Assembly: GCF_019703515.2 (NCBI RefSeq)
Contig: NC_059368.1
Coordinates: 36,409,831-36,473,830 of the forward strand
DNA length: 64,000 nucleotides
DNA from: Myxocyprinus asiaticus
Taxonomy: Eukaryota; Chordata; Actinopteri; Cypriniformes; Catostomidae
Direction: 5' to 3'
How positions within the stretch are numbered: position 1 is the first letter of the stretch; every line of letters begins with the position of its first letter. The translations under genes were made by a program, and so were the position numbers. The notes under the pieces were generated by a model. It made no database searches, was not told the origin of the DNA, and saw nothing but the letters and a program-made list of their open reading frames with translations. This document shows positions 33,574-47,100 of the stretch, piece after piece.

Positions 33574-35052
33574 CACAGTGCATTCAGAAAGTATTCCGAC
33601 CCCTTCATTTTTTTCCCATTTTGTTATGTTGCAGCCTTATGCTAAAATGTTTTAAATTATTATTTTTTTCACATCAATCTACACTCCATACCCCACAATG
33701 ACAAAGCAAAAAAGCAGATTTTTGATAACTTAGAAAATTTATTAAAAAGAAAAAAAATATGTAAATCTCACATTGACATAAGTATTCAGACCCTTAACTC
33801 AGTACTTAGTTGAAGCACCTTTGGCAGCGATTACAGCCTCAAGTCTTTTTGGGTATGATGCGACAAGCTTTGCACACCATTTGGAGATTTTCTGCCATTT
33901 GTTCTCTGCAGATCCTCTCAAGCTCTGTCAGGTTGGGTGGGGCCTGTCGGTGGACAGCCATTTTCAGGTCTCTCCAGAGACCACTCAAGGACATTCATAG
34001 AGTTGTCCCTAAGCCACTCTTGCATTGTCTTGGCTGTGTGCTGTGGTCACTGTCCTGTTGAAAGGTGAACCTTCGGCCCCGTCTGAGGTCCTGTGTGCAC
34101 TGGATCAGGTTTTTATTAAGGATATCTCTGTATTTTGCTGCATTCAGCTTTCCTTCATCCCTCACCAGTGCCCCAGTCCCTGCTGCTGAAAAACACCCCC
34201 ACAGCATGATGCTACCACCACCACACTTCACCGTTGGGATGGTATTACGCATGTGATGAGCGGTGCCTGGTTTCCTCCAGACATGACGCTTGGAATTGAG
34301 GTCAAACAGTTCAATCCTCGTTTCATCAGACCAGAGAATCTTGTTTCTCAAAGTGTCTTGCACTGAGGAGAGGCTTCCGTCTGGCCACTCTGCCATAAAG
34401 CCCAGATTGATGGACATGATCTCTGGAGATCAACCAGTGACCATCAGACTCTTGGTCACCTCTCTTACCAAGGCCCTTCTCCCCCGATTGCTCAGTTTGG
34501 CCAGGCAGCCAGCTCAGCCAGAGTCCCGGTTGTTCCAAACTTCTATTTAAGAGTTATAGAGGCCACTGTGGTCTTGAGAACCTTCAATGCAGCTAAAACA
34601 TTTGTAGCCTTCCCCACACAATCCTGTCTCTGAGCTCTGCAGGCAGTTCCTTTGACCTCATGGCATGATTTTTGCTCTGATATGCATTTTCAGCTGTGAG
34701 ATCTTATATAGACAGGTGTGTGACTTTCCAAATCATGTCCAATCAATGGAATTTGCCACAGGTGGACTCCAATCAAAGTGTAGAAACATCTCAAAGATGA
34801 TCCAGAGAAATGGGATGCACCTGAGCTAAATTTTATAGCAAGTGTCATAGCAAAAGGTCTGAATACTTATGTCAATGTGATATTTCAGTTTTTGTTTATA
34901 TATCAAATTTATCAAAAATCTTTGCTTTGACAATATGGGGTATGGAGTGTAGATTAATGTGGAAAAAAATAATTTAAAGCATATTAGCATAAGGCTGCAA
35001 CATAACAAAATGTGAAAAAATGAAGAGGTCTGAATGCTTCCTGAATGCACTG
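33574..35052 (-). mobile_element. Near full-length degenerate Tc1-like element
   Basis: The left end (CAGTGCATTCAGAAAGTATT) and the right end (AATGCTTCCTGAATGCACTG) are inverted and TA-flanked, 1.48 kb apart. The minus strand keeps a HTH remnant (34326-34538) and catalytic pieces: ILWSDETRIELFD with the first Asp, [20 protein letters not shown], and FQQDSDHS with the second. Several frameshifts break it. It lies between the ends of ezrin and sytl3 and is related to 6283-7418. Confidence 0.85.
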
Positions 35053-35184
35053 TAAATATATGCGTGTGTGTGTGTGTGTATACATACATATATATATAGT
35101 TGCTAATAAATATATAAATAAAACCACAAGTAGCATGGAGGGAAACAACTGCTGAACTAACTTATTTTCTCCAAAGACAAGGTG

Positions 35185-35190
35185 TTTATT
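35185..35190 (-). terminator. Candidate sytl3 polyadenylation signal
   Basis: The minus strand reads AATAAA here, about 30 bp past the sytl3 stop. This would give a very short 3' UTR; other AT-rich hexamers occur further left, so usage is uncertain. Confidence 0.35.
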
Positions 35191-35219
35191 ATATTACAAA
35201 TAAAGACAACATTATTCAG

Positions 35220-35314
35220 TTATGACCTCATGTTTATGTTGAAATTTGCATGCAGTGGAAGAACGAAGTCATGCCACACTTCTGGCATCTGCTGGAGACG
35301 TTGCCATGATGATT
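35220..35314 (-). CDS. sytl3: sytl3 last coding exon
   Basis: A 95-bp terminal exon encodes SSWQRLQQMPEVWHDFVLPL, HANFNINMRS and TAA. The W-(x)n-P-x-x-W pattern is the usual end of Slp C2B domains. The acceptor is TTTCTGCAG. The last dozen residues are not conserved in what I recall of the family. Confidence 0.85.
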
Positions 35315-37041
35315 CTGCAGAAATAAGCACAGAGGTTGTGAGACGTCATACAAGCCCATTTTCTTTAAACCAGTTTTCCTCAAAAAAAGGTGTGTCTGGT
35401 GAGACTTTTTCTAGAGAAGTCTACTGGTATGCATACATAGTCAAATTCAAATATTTATGTTCATTTTAATTAATTATATAAATTAAGAGGATCAGCCTTT
35501 TCACTTATTTGTATGTCATATTATTGATACCTTCTTCAGCACAGTGTTCAATTAAACTTTAACATACGCTCACATCAGGTTTGGTTATAGGTGCACCAAG
35601 TAATTGTGTGCTTTGCTGGCTGATACAATGATCTTGGACTTTAAACTGACACCTATTAATGTGGCTACAACATCACACAAAAGCAAAAGTTTACAAAATG
35701 ATTGTCAAGGTGAAATCTGTCTAGTTAAAAAAAACAGCAAATTTAATGTGTGTTATGTGAATGTATAGAGCTCACCTTCTCCCAGTCGTGCCGATCTCAG
35801 TAAGCGATCAGTGAGACTGAAGGAGGTTTTCTCCCACAGACTGAGCAGCAGTGTGGCCTGCTGGAGCTCCTGATGCGTGAATCTGCTGAAGTTCATCTGG
35901 AGGGTACCGGCTGTCTTCTTCAGCACTGGAGTCCTCTGGACCAGCTCTCTGTCTCCAGGAAGGCACAGGATCCTGGCAAGCCAATACCCCAATTAATGCA
36001 ACTGACTTCCAGTCATGTGCCACATAGCTGATAGTTTAGTCAGATTATTACAGAAAAGGTTCTTTTAAGGCACGAATTAAACCATTAAGCCACGGACCCA
36101 AAACTTAAATATGAGTGGTTCTTAAATGGTCTGGCAGAACGTTATGGACCATGCTCGACACGGACAGGTTAAGCCATTGTGCACCATCTCCAGGATGCAA
36201 ATGGGGTCCAAGGTTGGGTGGCAAGTGGGGTGGCAAAGCTCATTTTTAGGGTGGCAGCCGCCACCCATACCACCCTTATGGCCCCGCCCCTGTGACCCAC
36301 CAGTTAAAAACCACTACAGTATATCCTTCACATACAGATTCAGCTATTTATATGTGCTATACTAACTCAAACCCTAAAATACTTCAAGGTTTCTGGGGAT
36401 TTCCCATTCACATAGTGTGGGGTTCAAAAGTCTGAGTTCACTTGTGATCATGCTTTTATTTAGCATTTTCCTAATTTAAAGGGGTAGTTCACCCAAAAAT
36501 GAAAATTCTCATCATTTACTCACCCTCATGCCATCCCAGATGTGTATGATTTTCTTTCTTCTGCAGAACACAAAGATTTTTAGAAAAATATTGTTCATTC
36601 CACTGTTGGTCCATTCAATGCAAGACCATTATGTGCTTTTTATGTGCTATTTGGACTTTGAAAGTTCTGACCACCATTCACTTGCATTTTGAGGACCTAC
36701 AGAGCTGAGATATTCTTCTAAAAATATTTTTGTGTGTTCAGCAGAAGAGAGAAATGTCATACATATCTGGGATGGCATGATGGTGAGTAAATGATGAAAA
36801 AAATAAATATATTTTTGGGTGAGATATTCCTTAAGTTTTTATTTTGTATTACAGATTATATTATCAGCATAACAATGTTACAAATTTGATTAGTGGCCTA
36901 CAAATAGTGCACTGCAGAATCTTTAATATTTTGTATTAATTTTATGTAATTATGTTTTATTGTTCTCCTTTTTTTTTTTTTATCCTAAAATGTTATTTTC
37001 ATGTTTAACCCTTATGTTGTGATCTGGTCATTTTGACCCGG

Positions 37042-37101
<60 letters not shown>

Positions 37102-38118
37102 AAGACTGTCACAAAAATTATCTGCATCACTTCCGGGAAAGTCAAAGAACTCTGCGAGAACCAACGTCATAAAACTCTCACACAGAGGAGCATCTCCACC
37201 TGAGAAAACACACCCCACTGATTGGGGACCATAAAACGCAAATCACACTCACATCTGCTCTCTCTCTCTCACCTTAGGTCACTTTAAGGACACTAAAAAC
37301 CAAGTTATGACTTATCCTGTTCTGTAATGTAAAAGGTTTTCTGATCATACGTGTTTGGTATCATTCAAGAGGTCTCAGTGCAACTGGTAAAATGGTCTCA
37401 TTCCCTTTCAGCAAAGTCAAATCACAAGTAAGATTTAAGAACTTAATAAAATACAATATTCTATCCGTGGCATGCCCCTCCCAAGTCTCACACAGAGACC
37501 AGATGCTGTATGCAGATTAGGTGTATTCTTTGTAAACATCAAACAACCTACTCAATCAAAGGTCGACTTACAACTCCCTAAATTGGAAACCAAATCCTAA
37601 ATAACATCAAACACGCACATCTGAAATAACAGTGGAATTGTTTGGTACTAAAGGTAGGACCGAGAATCTGTAATACAGGACTTAATTGACTGGGGCTAAA
37701 CGGTAAACCGAGAATCTATAATAGAATTTAGCCAAGTAGAATTAAATGGGAATACTAAGGGTAGGACCAAGAATCTGTAAGGACTTAGTCTAAAACTTAC
37801 TAATATCTGAAACTGATGAATTTGTAGTTAAAGGACCTGTGTCCGGCCGGCACAGGACCCAAATAACATTGAAATAACAAATGCAGTCTAGAAGAGAAAA
37901 TTACTTAAATTCAGAGCATAGATACATCAACGAGGTTTTTCATAATTGGAGTCAGATGAAATAAAGAAAAGAATTAATGATAAGATTAATAAAAACATGG
38001 AACTCAAATCAAATAATCAAAGTATTATTTAATGTCGCGCACGATAAGACAGAACACGCAGGAGACCTTCAGCCACGCCATTGGATACCGTCCTTGGACC
38101 AGTGGGTGACTTCCCCCT

Positions 38119-38175
<57 letters not shown>

Positions 38176-41100
38176 TTATTATTATTATTATTCATTTTTT
38201 TTTTTTTTTTTTTTTTTTACTTAATCCAATTGGAATACAATTCCTGGTCAAAAATGACCGGCCATTGGAAATGAATGGATTAGACAACAAAATACAGAAA
38301 TATTAAGTGTTCAGGAGCATCCCAATCCTTTAGATGAGCACATATGTGGATGTGTTTGCACACACAAAGTCCTCTGACATGTACACAGACACACACACAT
38401 ACATTGGTTTTGCTATACTTGTGAGGACCCTCCATAGACAAAATTATTTTTATACTGTACAAACTATAGATTCTATCCCCTAACCCTAACCCTCATAGAA
38501 ACCTTTTTGCATTTTTACATTTTCAAAAAAACATCATTTAATATGCCATTTCCCTTGTGAGGACCACCCAAAAGGTCCTCACAACCAGAAATGTCCTCAC
38601 AGAACAGGTTGATCCTCAACACTAAGACACTCACACACTGTGTGTTAAGCGCCCTTTTGTGCATCCTCTTTTCATGTACACTTGTCTATGTTATATGTGT
38701 TTCAGGAAGTAATAAGGAAAACATGACAAAAAGCCACTCCTGTCTATTATATTTATGTGTGTCAGTGGGAGTTTTGTACACTAATACTAAAGTTCCAATT
38801 CTAAGCTTTAAAATGACACCTGTATAGACCAAGCAAGTGGTTATTAATTTATTATGTAATTATTATTATTATTTATTTTATTCCTGCAGGGAGTGCCCCC
38901 CACTGGCACAGTATAAACTCAGTCAAGATCAATTAATGCAGCTATCAGTAAAAATATATTTTACAAAAGGAGTACAAAACCTGTCATAATTACTAAAATA
39001 GAAGTTGGTAAAAATATCTAATACAATATCTTGTGATAATATATGCAATATGAGATATTTATAAACAATATCTTAGTAGGCCGGCAATTTTTGACCGGGA
39101 ACACAAAATCTGTTCGCTCAAAATGAACACAACACAAGGGTTAAATCAGATGCTGAATCCCAGATTTTCAATGTGGACTGAATGTGGAACTTGCAAATTA
39201 CACTCACCCCTCAATATAGGCTGTTTTTGAAGTGCAGTGCAGCTTTGGTAGGCCTGTGATGACAACAATGAGCTGTCCGGGTGTGCCAAATACAATATCT
39301 GTACAGACATAAGAAAAAAAAAACTTTCTTTTTGCATAAATACATTTCAACGAGTATTTATATAGAGTGCTGAAAGAAAAACATCCTAAATTATGATGGT
39401 AAAACTGAAGTTTATATTTTACTCTTTCTTTCATACAGTCATCTATTTCACAGCTGTCTGTTTTCATGTGATGTTGATAAAATGAGTTGCTATTTCAGGC
39501 TGACTGTAAGTGAGTGATAGAGTGATGTTCTCATACCATCTCTATGTGGGTGCATCTGTGCTGATTTCTGTGGCAGGAACTTTAATTGAGCTTTCAGCAT
39601 CAGCTCTGCAGTGTACAGCTCTACATCGTCCCCTTGTGGATGTTCCTGCTATGAAAGAACAGATCCAGTTCAGTAGTCTTTTCATTTAGCCTTTTTACTT
39701 GCATTAAACCATTTATTATTTTCACATCAGCATATAATATACTTGAAAACATGCAAAACATGGATGATACAGAAGTAAGCTGATTTAATTTAGTCTTATT
39801 TTATTTTATTTTATTTTTAATTTGATTTAGATTCATTTATTTAATTAAATGTTATTTTTATTTTAATTTAAATAAAAAAATATTGTATTTATTTCATACA
39901 CCTCAATTTTATCTCAAGAAACTATTTGCACAATCCTGAGCAATTAACAAATTTTTAATAAATTAGGTTTAGACAATGGTTTGCTTGTTTTACGATTTAA
40001 TTAATTTGATCTTTATTTTTTATTTAATTTAATTGTATTTTATTTTATTTCATACATCTCAATTGTGTCTCAAGAGTATATTTGCTCAATCCTCAGTAAT
40101 TAAAAACATTTTTTTTCATTTTTTTTCATTACGATTAACTTAAATTTGTTAGTTCAGAATAATTGTTCATTCTATCCCATAATAATTGGTTTCATGTCTA
40201 TTTATCCTGAACTCAATGACTGGCATATTGTAAAGGAGTTTGCTATAAAAAGGTCAGCTCAGTTTGAGTGTCTTACCTTTGGACCAAGTTTGTACCAGAC
40301 AGAGCGTTGAGTATCGAAGTGCTCCAGATACCAGTCTGCCAGCTGGATGAGAGTCTCACCCAGAAACACCTTCCTCTTGAGTCCTCTGCTGTGCCACACT
40401 GAGGCCTTAACTACACTGCTGACCAGCTGCTCACGAATAACAACACACTGCAAACACACACAATTTACCTGCATAATGACTACTGCTCGGACAATCACTA
40501 TTGTTAAAATTGGCTATATTAATAAACCTGAATTCAACTGAATTGATTGCATGAAGAGAAACCTAGTACATCAGCAAACATAAGAAACCTGGGCTTAATC
40601 ACTTGGTGTCCAGTTTGCTTCAGTTTATTGTAAAGTCCATTTTTTCCAATGCTGCTGTGATTTAGCAAGTACTTAAATCAGTTTCATTGGTTCATTGGTT
40701 AATTCTGTAAAATAATATTTAGCTCACTTAACCCTTAAATGCATGGGTGTTTTGCCAAACATCATTACATACCTTTGGTGTTTAGCAACCCGGCACTTAT
40801 ATCTATCAGAAATGGATCTACAAAATGCCCAGACAGTTTCAAAGCATTTTTAAAAGACAATTATGAAAAAATAGAATTGTGGTGGTGGGGGCGTGGTTGA
40901 GCGCCAGCTTGTGAATGGAGAGTGAGATCAGGAGATGAGAACGGTAAGGATCATCACCTGGCAATGATTGTCTCTAACAGCTGTTTGTCATTGCAGTGAG
41001 AGTGGAGGCGGGCTTTAAGTGCGAGCATGTCAGTGAGGCAGAGAAAGTTACCACGCCTAAAAGAAGAGACTGTGCTGAACTGTTTCCATTGAAAAGCGTG

Positions 41101-44100
41101 ATTTCTGAGTTTAAAATAAGCATACTGTTTGAGATGGATTCGCCGTCTCCTGCTTCCTCCTTTTCCCTAACTGTAAACTTTGTTACACTGGTGCCGAAAC
41201 CCGGGAATTTAATGGTGGAAGAACACCGCCATGGATCCCTCACTTCTGGAGGACATTGTCAAGACCCTTGCCAGCATCCATCAGACACAACACAAGGCCT
41301 TCCTCGAGTTGCGCACTGAGCAGGAGCAGAAATTCATTGCGCTCCTCCAGGCCCAAATAGAGGACCAGCAGGTGTTCCGTAGCTTGCTGCACCAGGAGGG
41401 TGTTACCACCATGAACCCGGACCCTGCGACTGCCCCGTCCCAGGTTCTGCTAGTCAAGATGGGCCCCCAAGATGACCTGGAGGCCTTCCTGGAGATCTTT
41501 GAACGGACGGCAGGGACATGCGGATGGCCGTGCACCCAGTGGGTGGTCCGGTTAATTCCACTGTTGTCCAAGGAAGCCCAACTTGCGGCGCAGTAGTTAC
41601 CACCAGAGAACCTCCTGGTGTGCGCCGACTTAAGGAAAGCCATCCTGCAACGTGTCGGCTAGACACCCAAGCAATGCCAACACTTGTGCTCGATAACCAT
41701 TGGTGTGCACGGCCACCGGTTTGCCTTCGCCTAACAGCTCAGATCTGGTGGTACTGAAGCAGTTTATCGCTCGACTTCTACGAGGGACAGCGGAGTGGGT
41801 CCAGTGCCACTGCCTGGTATCGCTCCAAACAGCCATCCAGCTGGCAAAGGACCACATGGCAGCGTATTCGGGAGCCAGGGAGCCCCGAGATCCAACTCTC
41901 TCTCTCTCTCTCTCTCTCTCTGTATCTTGTCTCCCCTCCTTCCCCTGCTTTCCGTCCTGTTCCTCCTCCCTGGAAGGAGCCTGGGCCATCTGTTGGAGCT
42001 GCGGGGAGCCCGGGCATTTCTGGGACCAATGCCCGGTGATGGAGATGGGGACATTGGTTTGGTCCACGATGCACCATAGGCCGCCCCTGATCGAGCTGGG
42101 ACGTACCGCATACCCATGAGTGTTAAGGGGGGTACATACCAGGCCGTGGTGGATTCAGGTAGCAGCCAAACCTCCATCCATCAATGCCTGTTTCAAGACG
42201 AAGCTTTGGGTGCTAGTTCACACCTCACCCATCCGCTAATTTTGGGCATGAATTGGCCAGCGTTTTCCACGTTATTAAGGGAAATTTGTGCGGATGGGTC
42301 CTGTAACAGAGTGTTTTGTGTGCGATTTGTGGTGCGCTGGCTGGGGAGGTGGAGCCGGGGCCGTCTACATTAGCTCCACGTCAGGATGACGTAAGTCTCG
42401 GCTTCCCCAGCCCTTAGAGGATTCCCCGCCAGGGATTTCTGTCTGGAGCAGATGCGAGACGAGACTCTTAGGCATGCCTTAGACCAAGTGAGAGTGATTG
42501 ATGGTCACCGTATTCAGTCAGACATTGCACTGGCCTATCCGTACTTTTCTATTATAAATGACTGGTTGTATCGAGTGACGCAGGATGCTCAGATAAAGGA
42601 AGATACAACCCAGTTATTAATACAGAAGAACCGTTGAGAAATGTTATTCCAGATGGCTCAGTATAATCCGACTGCGGGTCACTTAGGGCAGGAAAAGACA
42701 CTGAAGCATCTAATGGCCCATTTCTATTGGCTTGGCATTCGCAGGGATGTTCGCAGATGGTGTGCAGCATGTCGTGAATGTCAGCTGGTGAATCCACGGC
42801 CACCACAAGAGTGCCTTTGTGCCCACTTCCTTTGATCGATGTCCCCTTCGAAAGAAGTGGTATGGACCTCGTCGGGCCATTAGAGCGGACAGCATGCGGG
42901 CATCACTTTGTGTTGGTTCTGATGGACTATGCAAAGCAATATCTGGAAGCAGTGCCTTTGCGCAACATCTCAGCACATAGTGCTGCAGAGGCACTCTTCA
43001 GAATTTTCTCCCGAGTGGGGATTCCGAAAGAAATCCTCACTGATCAAGGCACTAATTTTATGTCACGTACATTACGCGATCATGTTTTTCAGTGTTTTAT
43101 TAAATCGATTCAGACAAGCGTGTACCACCCGCAAATGGACGGCTTGGTCGAACAGTTTAATAAAACCCTGAAAAACATGATTTGTAAGTTCATGCATGAA
43201 GATGCTCGTAATTGGGATAAGTGGCTTGAACCCCTGTTATTCGCAGTTCGAGAGGTCCCGCAAGCCTCCACGAGGTTCTCCCCATTTTAATTATTGTATG
43301 GGCGTAAGCCTCACGGGGTCTTAGATGTCATGAGGGACAATTGGGAGGAGGGACCTTAAAACAGCAAAAATGAAATTCAATATGTTCTTGACCTGAGAGC
43401 AAAACTCCACACATTGGGGCAGCTATCACAGGAGAATTTGCTACAGGCTCAAGAATGTCAGACCCGGCTGTATAACAGGGGAGCTTGGCTATGGGAATTT
43501 ACACAGGGAGATAAAGTCCTTGTATTACTAACCAAATCAAGCTCTAAATTACTCGCAAAGTGGCAAGGGCCCTTTGAGGTCACACAGCGAGTCGGGGAAG
43601 TCGATTATGAGATTAAACGTAAAAGATAAGGCGGATCACGTCAGATTTACCACCTCAACCTCCTTAAACCGTGGAGGGAGGTGGTCCTCGTGGATTTGGC
43701 AACGGTGGTACCAGAGGGAGGAGCTCGGGCCGGAGGTGAACTTAAAAGCCAATCGTGGCAAATCGGTCACTTACGGAGACCACCTCTCACCGTCGCAAAT
43801 CATGGACGTGGCCCGGTTGCAAAGAGAATTCTCAGACGTGTTCTCGCCCCTTCCTGGTCCTACAAACCTCATAAATATCGAACCAACCATATCAAAACAA
43901 CCCCAGGAGTAGTGGTACACAGTCATCCCTACCGATTACCCGATTACTTTACATAAAAAAAGTGGTTCATGAAGAATTAAAGGCCATGCACGATATGGGG
44001 GAAATAGAAGAATCCCACAGTGACTGGGCCAGCCTGGTGGTGCTGGTTCCGAAGAGCGAGGGCTCATCCGGTTCTGTGTGGATTATAGAAAGGTTTGTGG

Positions 44101-47100
44101 TGTCTAAATTTGAAACGTATCCAATGCCTCGTATTGACGAACTGCTCGATCGGTTGGCGAGGCTCGCTTTTATTCGACACTGGATTTAATTAAGGGTTAT
44201 TGGCAGATCCTATTAACACCAATGTCCCGTAAGAAAACGGCCTTCTCCACACCATTTGGCTTACACCAATTCGTGACCCTTTTGCTCAGTTTGTCTGGGG
44301 CCCCGGCTACATTTCAGCACCTTATGGACCGAGTACTCAGACCGCACACTGCGTACGCCACTGCCTATCTGGATGACATCATTATATACAGTAATGATTG
44401 GCAGCGGCATATGCAGCATCTGAGGGTGGTTCTGAGGTTGCTGCAATGGGTGGGACTCATGGCAAACCCCAAGAAGTACGCAATTGGATGGGTGGAGGTA
44501 TGGCATCTGGGGTTCCACTTGAGTCACAGGCAGGTGCGCCCCCAAATTGATAAGACCGCAGCGGGTGCGGCCTGCTTGAGACCCAAGATCAAAAAGGAGG
44601 TGAGACAGTTCCTGGGGCTGGTTGGCTATTATAGGAGGTTTGTGCCTAATTATTCGGACGTCACCAGCCCGCTGACCGATCTCACTAAAAAGGGAGCCCC
44701 AGACCCGGTCCAGTGGTCGGAGCCGTGCCAACAGGCTTTTATGCGGGTGAAACCTGCGCTTTGTGGTGGGCCGTTGTTACATGCTCCTGATTTTTCTCTC
44801 CCTTTTGTTGTACAGACCGATGTGTCGGACAAGAGGGTTGGGAGCCGTGCTGTCCTAGGTGGTGGAGGGGGAGGAACGCCCGGTGCTGTACATCAGCCGA
44901 AAGCTTTCAGTGAGAAAGTGAGGTACAGCAACATTGAAAAGGAGTGTCTGGCCATCAAGTGGGCGGTCCTCACCATTCGGTACTAGACATTTGTATGAAT
45001 ACAGCACTCATTGGTCTTGCAATAAACAAAGAATAGATATCCTGTAATAGCAAACTTAAATAGATATGAAATAATCATAAAAAATATGATTTATAGAAGT
45101 GGACATATATAATGCTGCACTGTTACATATCTCAGGTCACAAAGACCCTATACACTTTTGGTATTTAAACAATTAGATTTTTTTTATTCATTTATATATT
45201 TTTTTATTGTTAGACAATTTATAAGAGAAAGTTTGAGAAACACTAAAGAGAAGGGGGCATAACTCCAAAAAATGGATGAGGTAAAGGAGGTGGATTGAGG
45301 TCCCAGGCCACTAAAGACCAATCAATACATATTAGTTTTCATTTTAATTGTTTGTTTTGAGTTGTAAACTTCTGTCACCAACTGTGACTTTTGGTTGTTA
45401 ATTCTCACCATGAATGTTTCGTTGTAAATTGGGTTATTTCCTCTCTTGACCGTTGTCTTCATCTTGTTATTCTGATGTTTCTTCTGGAGTAAACAGACTT
45501 TCACATACCTGTGTGTTCACAAATAAATGATATATAGTGGCGTCAGATGATGTAGTAATAATGCACTCCTGTTATGCAACATTTATTGAATTCTACAATA
45601 TGGCTCTTATTAAAAATAGTTCAGCCAAAAATTGTCAAGCTCCAAAATGATAAATAAGCATCATACAGGTATCAGAAAAGCAGTCCATATGACCATACAT
45701 TGTTATGAACCACCTTTATGGTGCTTTTTGTCATTTTGAAGCTTGAAAGCACTAGTTCTCATTCACTTTCCTTATATGGAAAACAGTAGCCTGGATATTC
45801 TTCAAATATTCAATTCAGTGTTCCAGGAAAGAAAGCTATATGGGTTTGCAGTGACATTAGGGTGAATAAAAGAGGTCAAACCAACACTTCACCAAACAAC
45901 TTACGGATTACATTTCTTCTTTGTCATATCTGCAAACATCAGATTTTTGCATGCTTTGACAGTTATCTCCAAACAGGATGTCCCGTTGTTGTAAGCGATG
46001 GCAATCTCTATTTCTCCTGTCACATGAGTGTTTTCAAACGTCCCACCATCCATTCCTGTGCTGCTGTTGCTGTCCTGAACAAAACATATTTTTGAATAAA
46101 TTCATGTTCAATCATACATGAATTGATATATAAAGCTAAAGAAACTGAATTAATATGACAAACACTCATAAACATGAGCCTGCAAGTGTTATCTTATTGA
46201 CGTCAATACGTTATCAAAGAATCTTTGAGACTCTTGCAAACCTTTTGCTTTCTGCTTCCTGCAAGTTATGCAATTAACGGTTATCTGATTAAATCAAAAA
46301 CTGATTAAATGCTGAGTGAATACACACCCTTTGCTCATCGCTGTATGCAGATATGTGGGAAACATCATCATCTGTTAGGCAGACTGTACTTGCTGAACCG
46401 TTCTGCTCCGTGTCTCTGGTGTTCTGGGATAAGTTGGGAAGACTTGGAGCTTTGCACAGCTGTGAAAGGACAATATCAGTTAGGACATCACACTTCTGGC
46501 AGAGCAAGTTTCTGGTCATTGTCATTCCTTGTTCTAAAATGAATCAGGAAAAACCTTGGTGCTTACAAAAAACATTTAAACATAGGAGATAATTGATCTC
46601 CCAATTTTTTAAGTCAAATGTGGTTTCCTATTTGCTATCCCAAATCAGAAGTAGGTGCTAATAGGGGTGGGTACGTTCTCATTCTAGAAAACATTTTAAT
46701 AGACGACAATTTTGTGAATGCAAGTTTAAATATTTATAGATTTATTCAGGGGCAAAGATTCCAGGGGTGATGGGGGGAAGGTAAGCAAGTACAACATTCT
46801 ATTTTTCACAAAAACTTTTGTCTTAAAATGGTCATTCTGCTTTTAGTGTATAGGAAATACACTATACCCAAACAGATCTCAACATCATCGAGTCAGTCTG
46901 GGATTCCATGAAGAGACAGAAGCAATTGAGACAGCCTAGATAGACTGAAGAACTGTGGCAAGTTTTCCAAGAAGCTTAGAACATCCTATTTGCCAACAAC
47001 CAAGAAACTGTCACATATTGTGTGTAGATGGATCAATTTGCAGGCTTTAATGAAGAAGATGAAGAAGATATAAAACAACATGGAGAACCATAAACCATAT

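Larger units (their letters stand above)
40878..44986 (+). mobile_element. Ty3/gypsy retrotransposon of Gmr1 type, broken, 3' truncated
   Basis: Seen in order: LTR, primer-binding site, gag with capsid and zinc knuckle, protease trace, integrase, then reverse transcriptase and RNase H. Integrase before reverse transcriptase is the Ty1/copia-like order known among Ty3/gypsy elements from the Gmr1 group of deuterostomes. Many frameshifts, stops and gaps divide the coding regions, and the element ends inside RNase H with no second LTR, so it is inactive. It lies in the sytl3 intron between 40447 and 45409, on the opposite strand to sytl3. Confidence 0.88.

Noticed and set aside
38470..38490. CCCTAACCCTAACCCT as an interstitial telomere repeat
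   Set aside because: There are only two or three units and they fall inside a recognisable interspersed repeat.
44986..45900. A 3' LTR for the gypsy element
   Set aside because: No sequence like the 5' LTR was found downstream; the copy stops inside RNase H.
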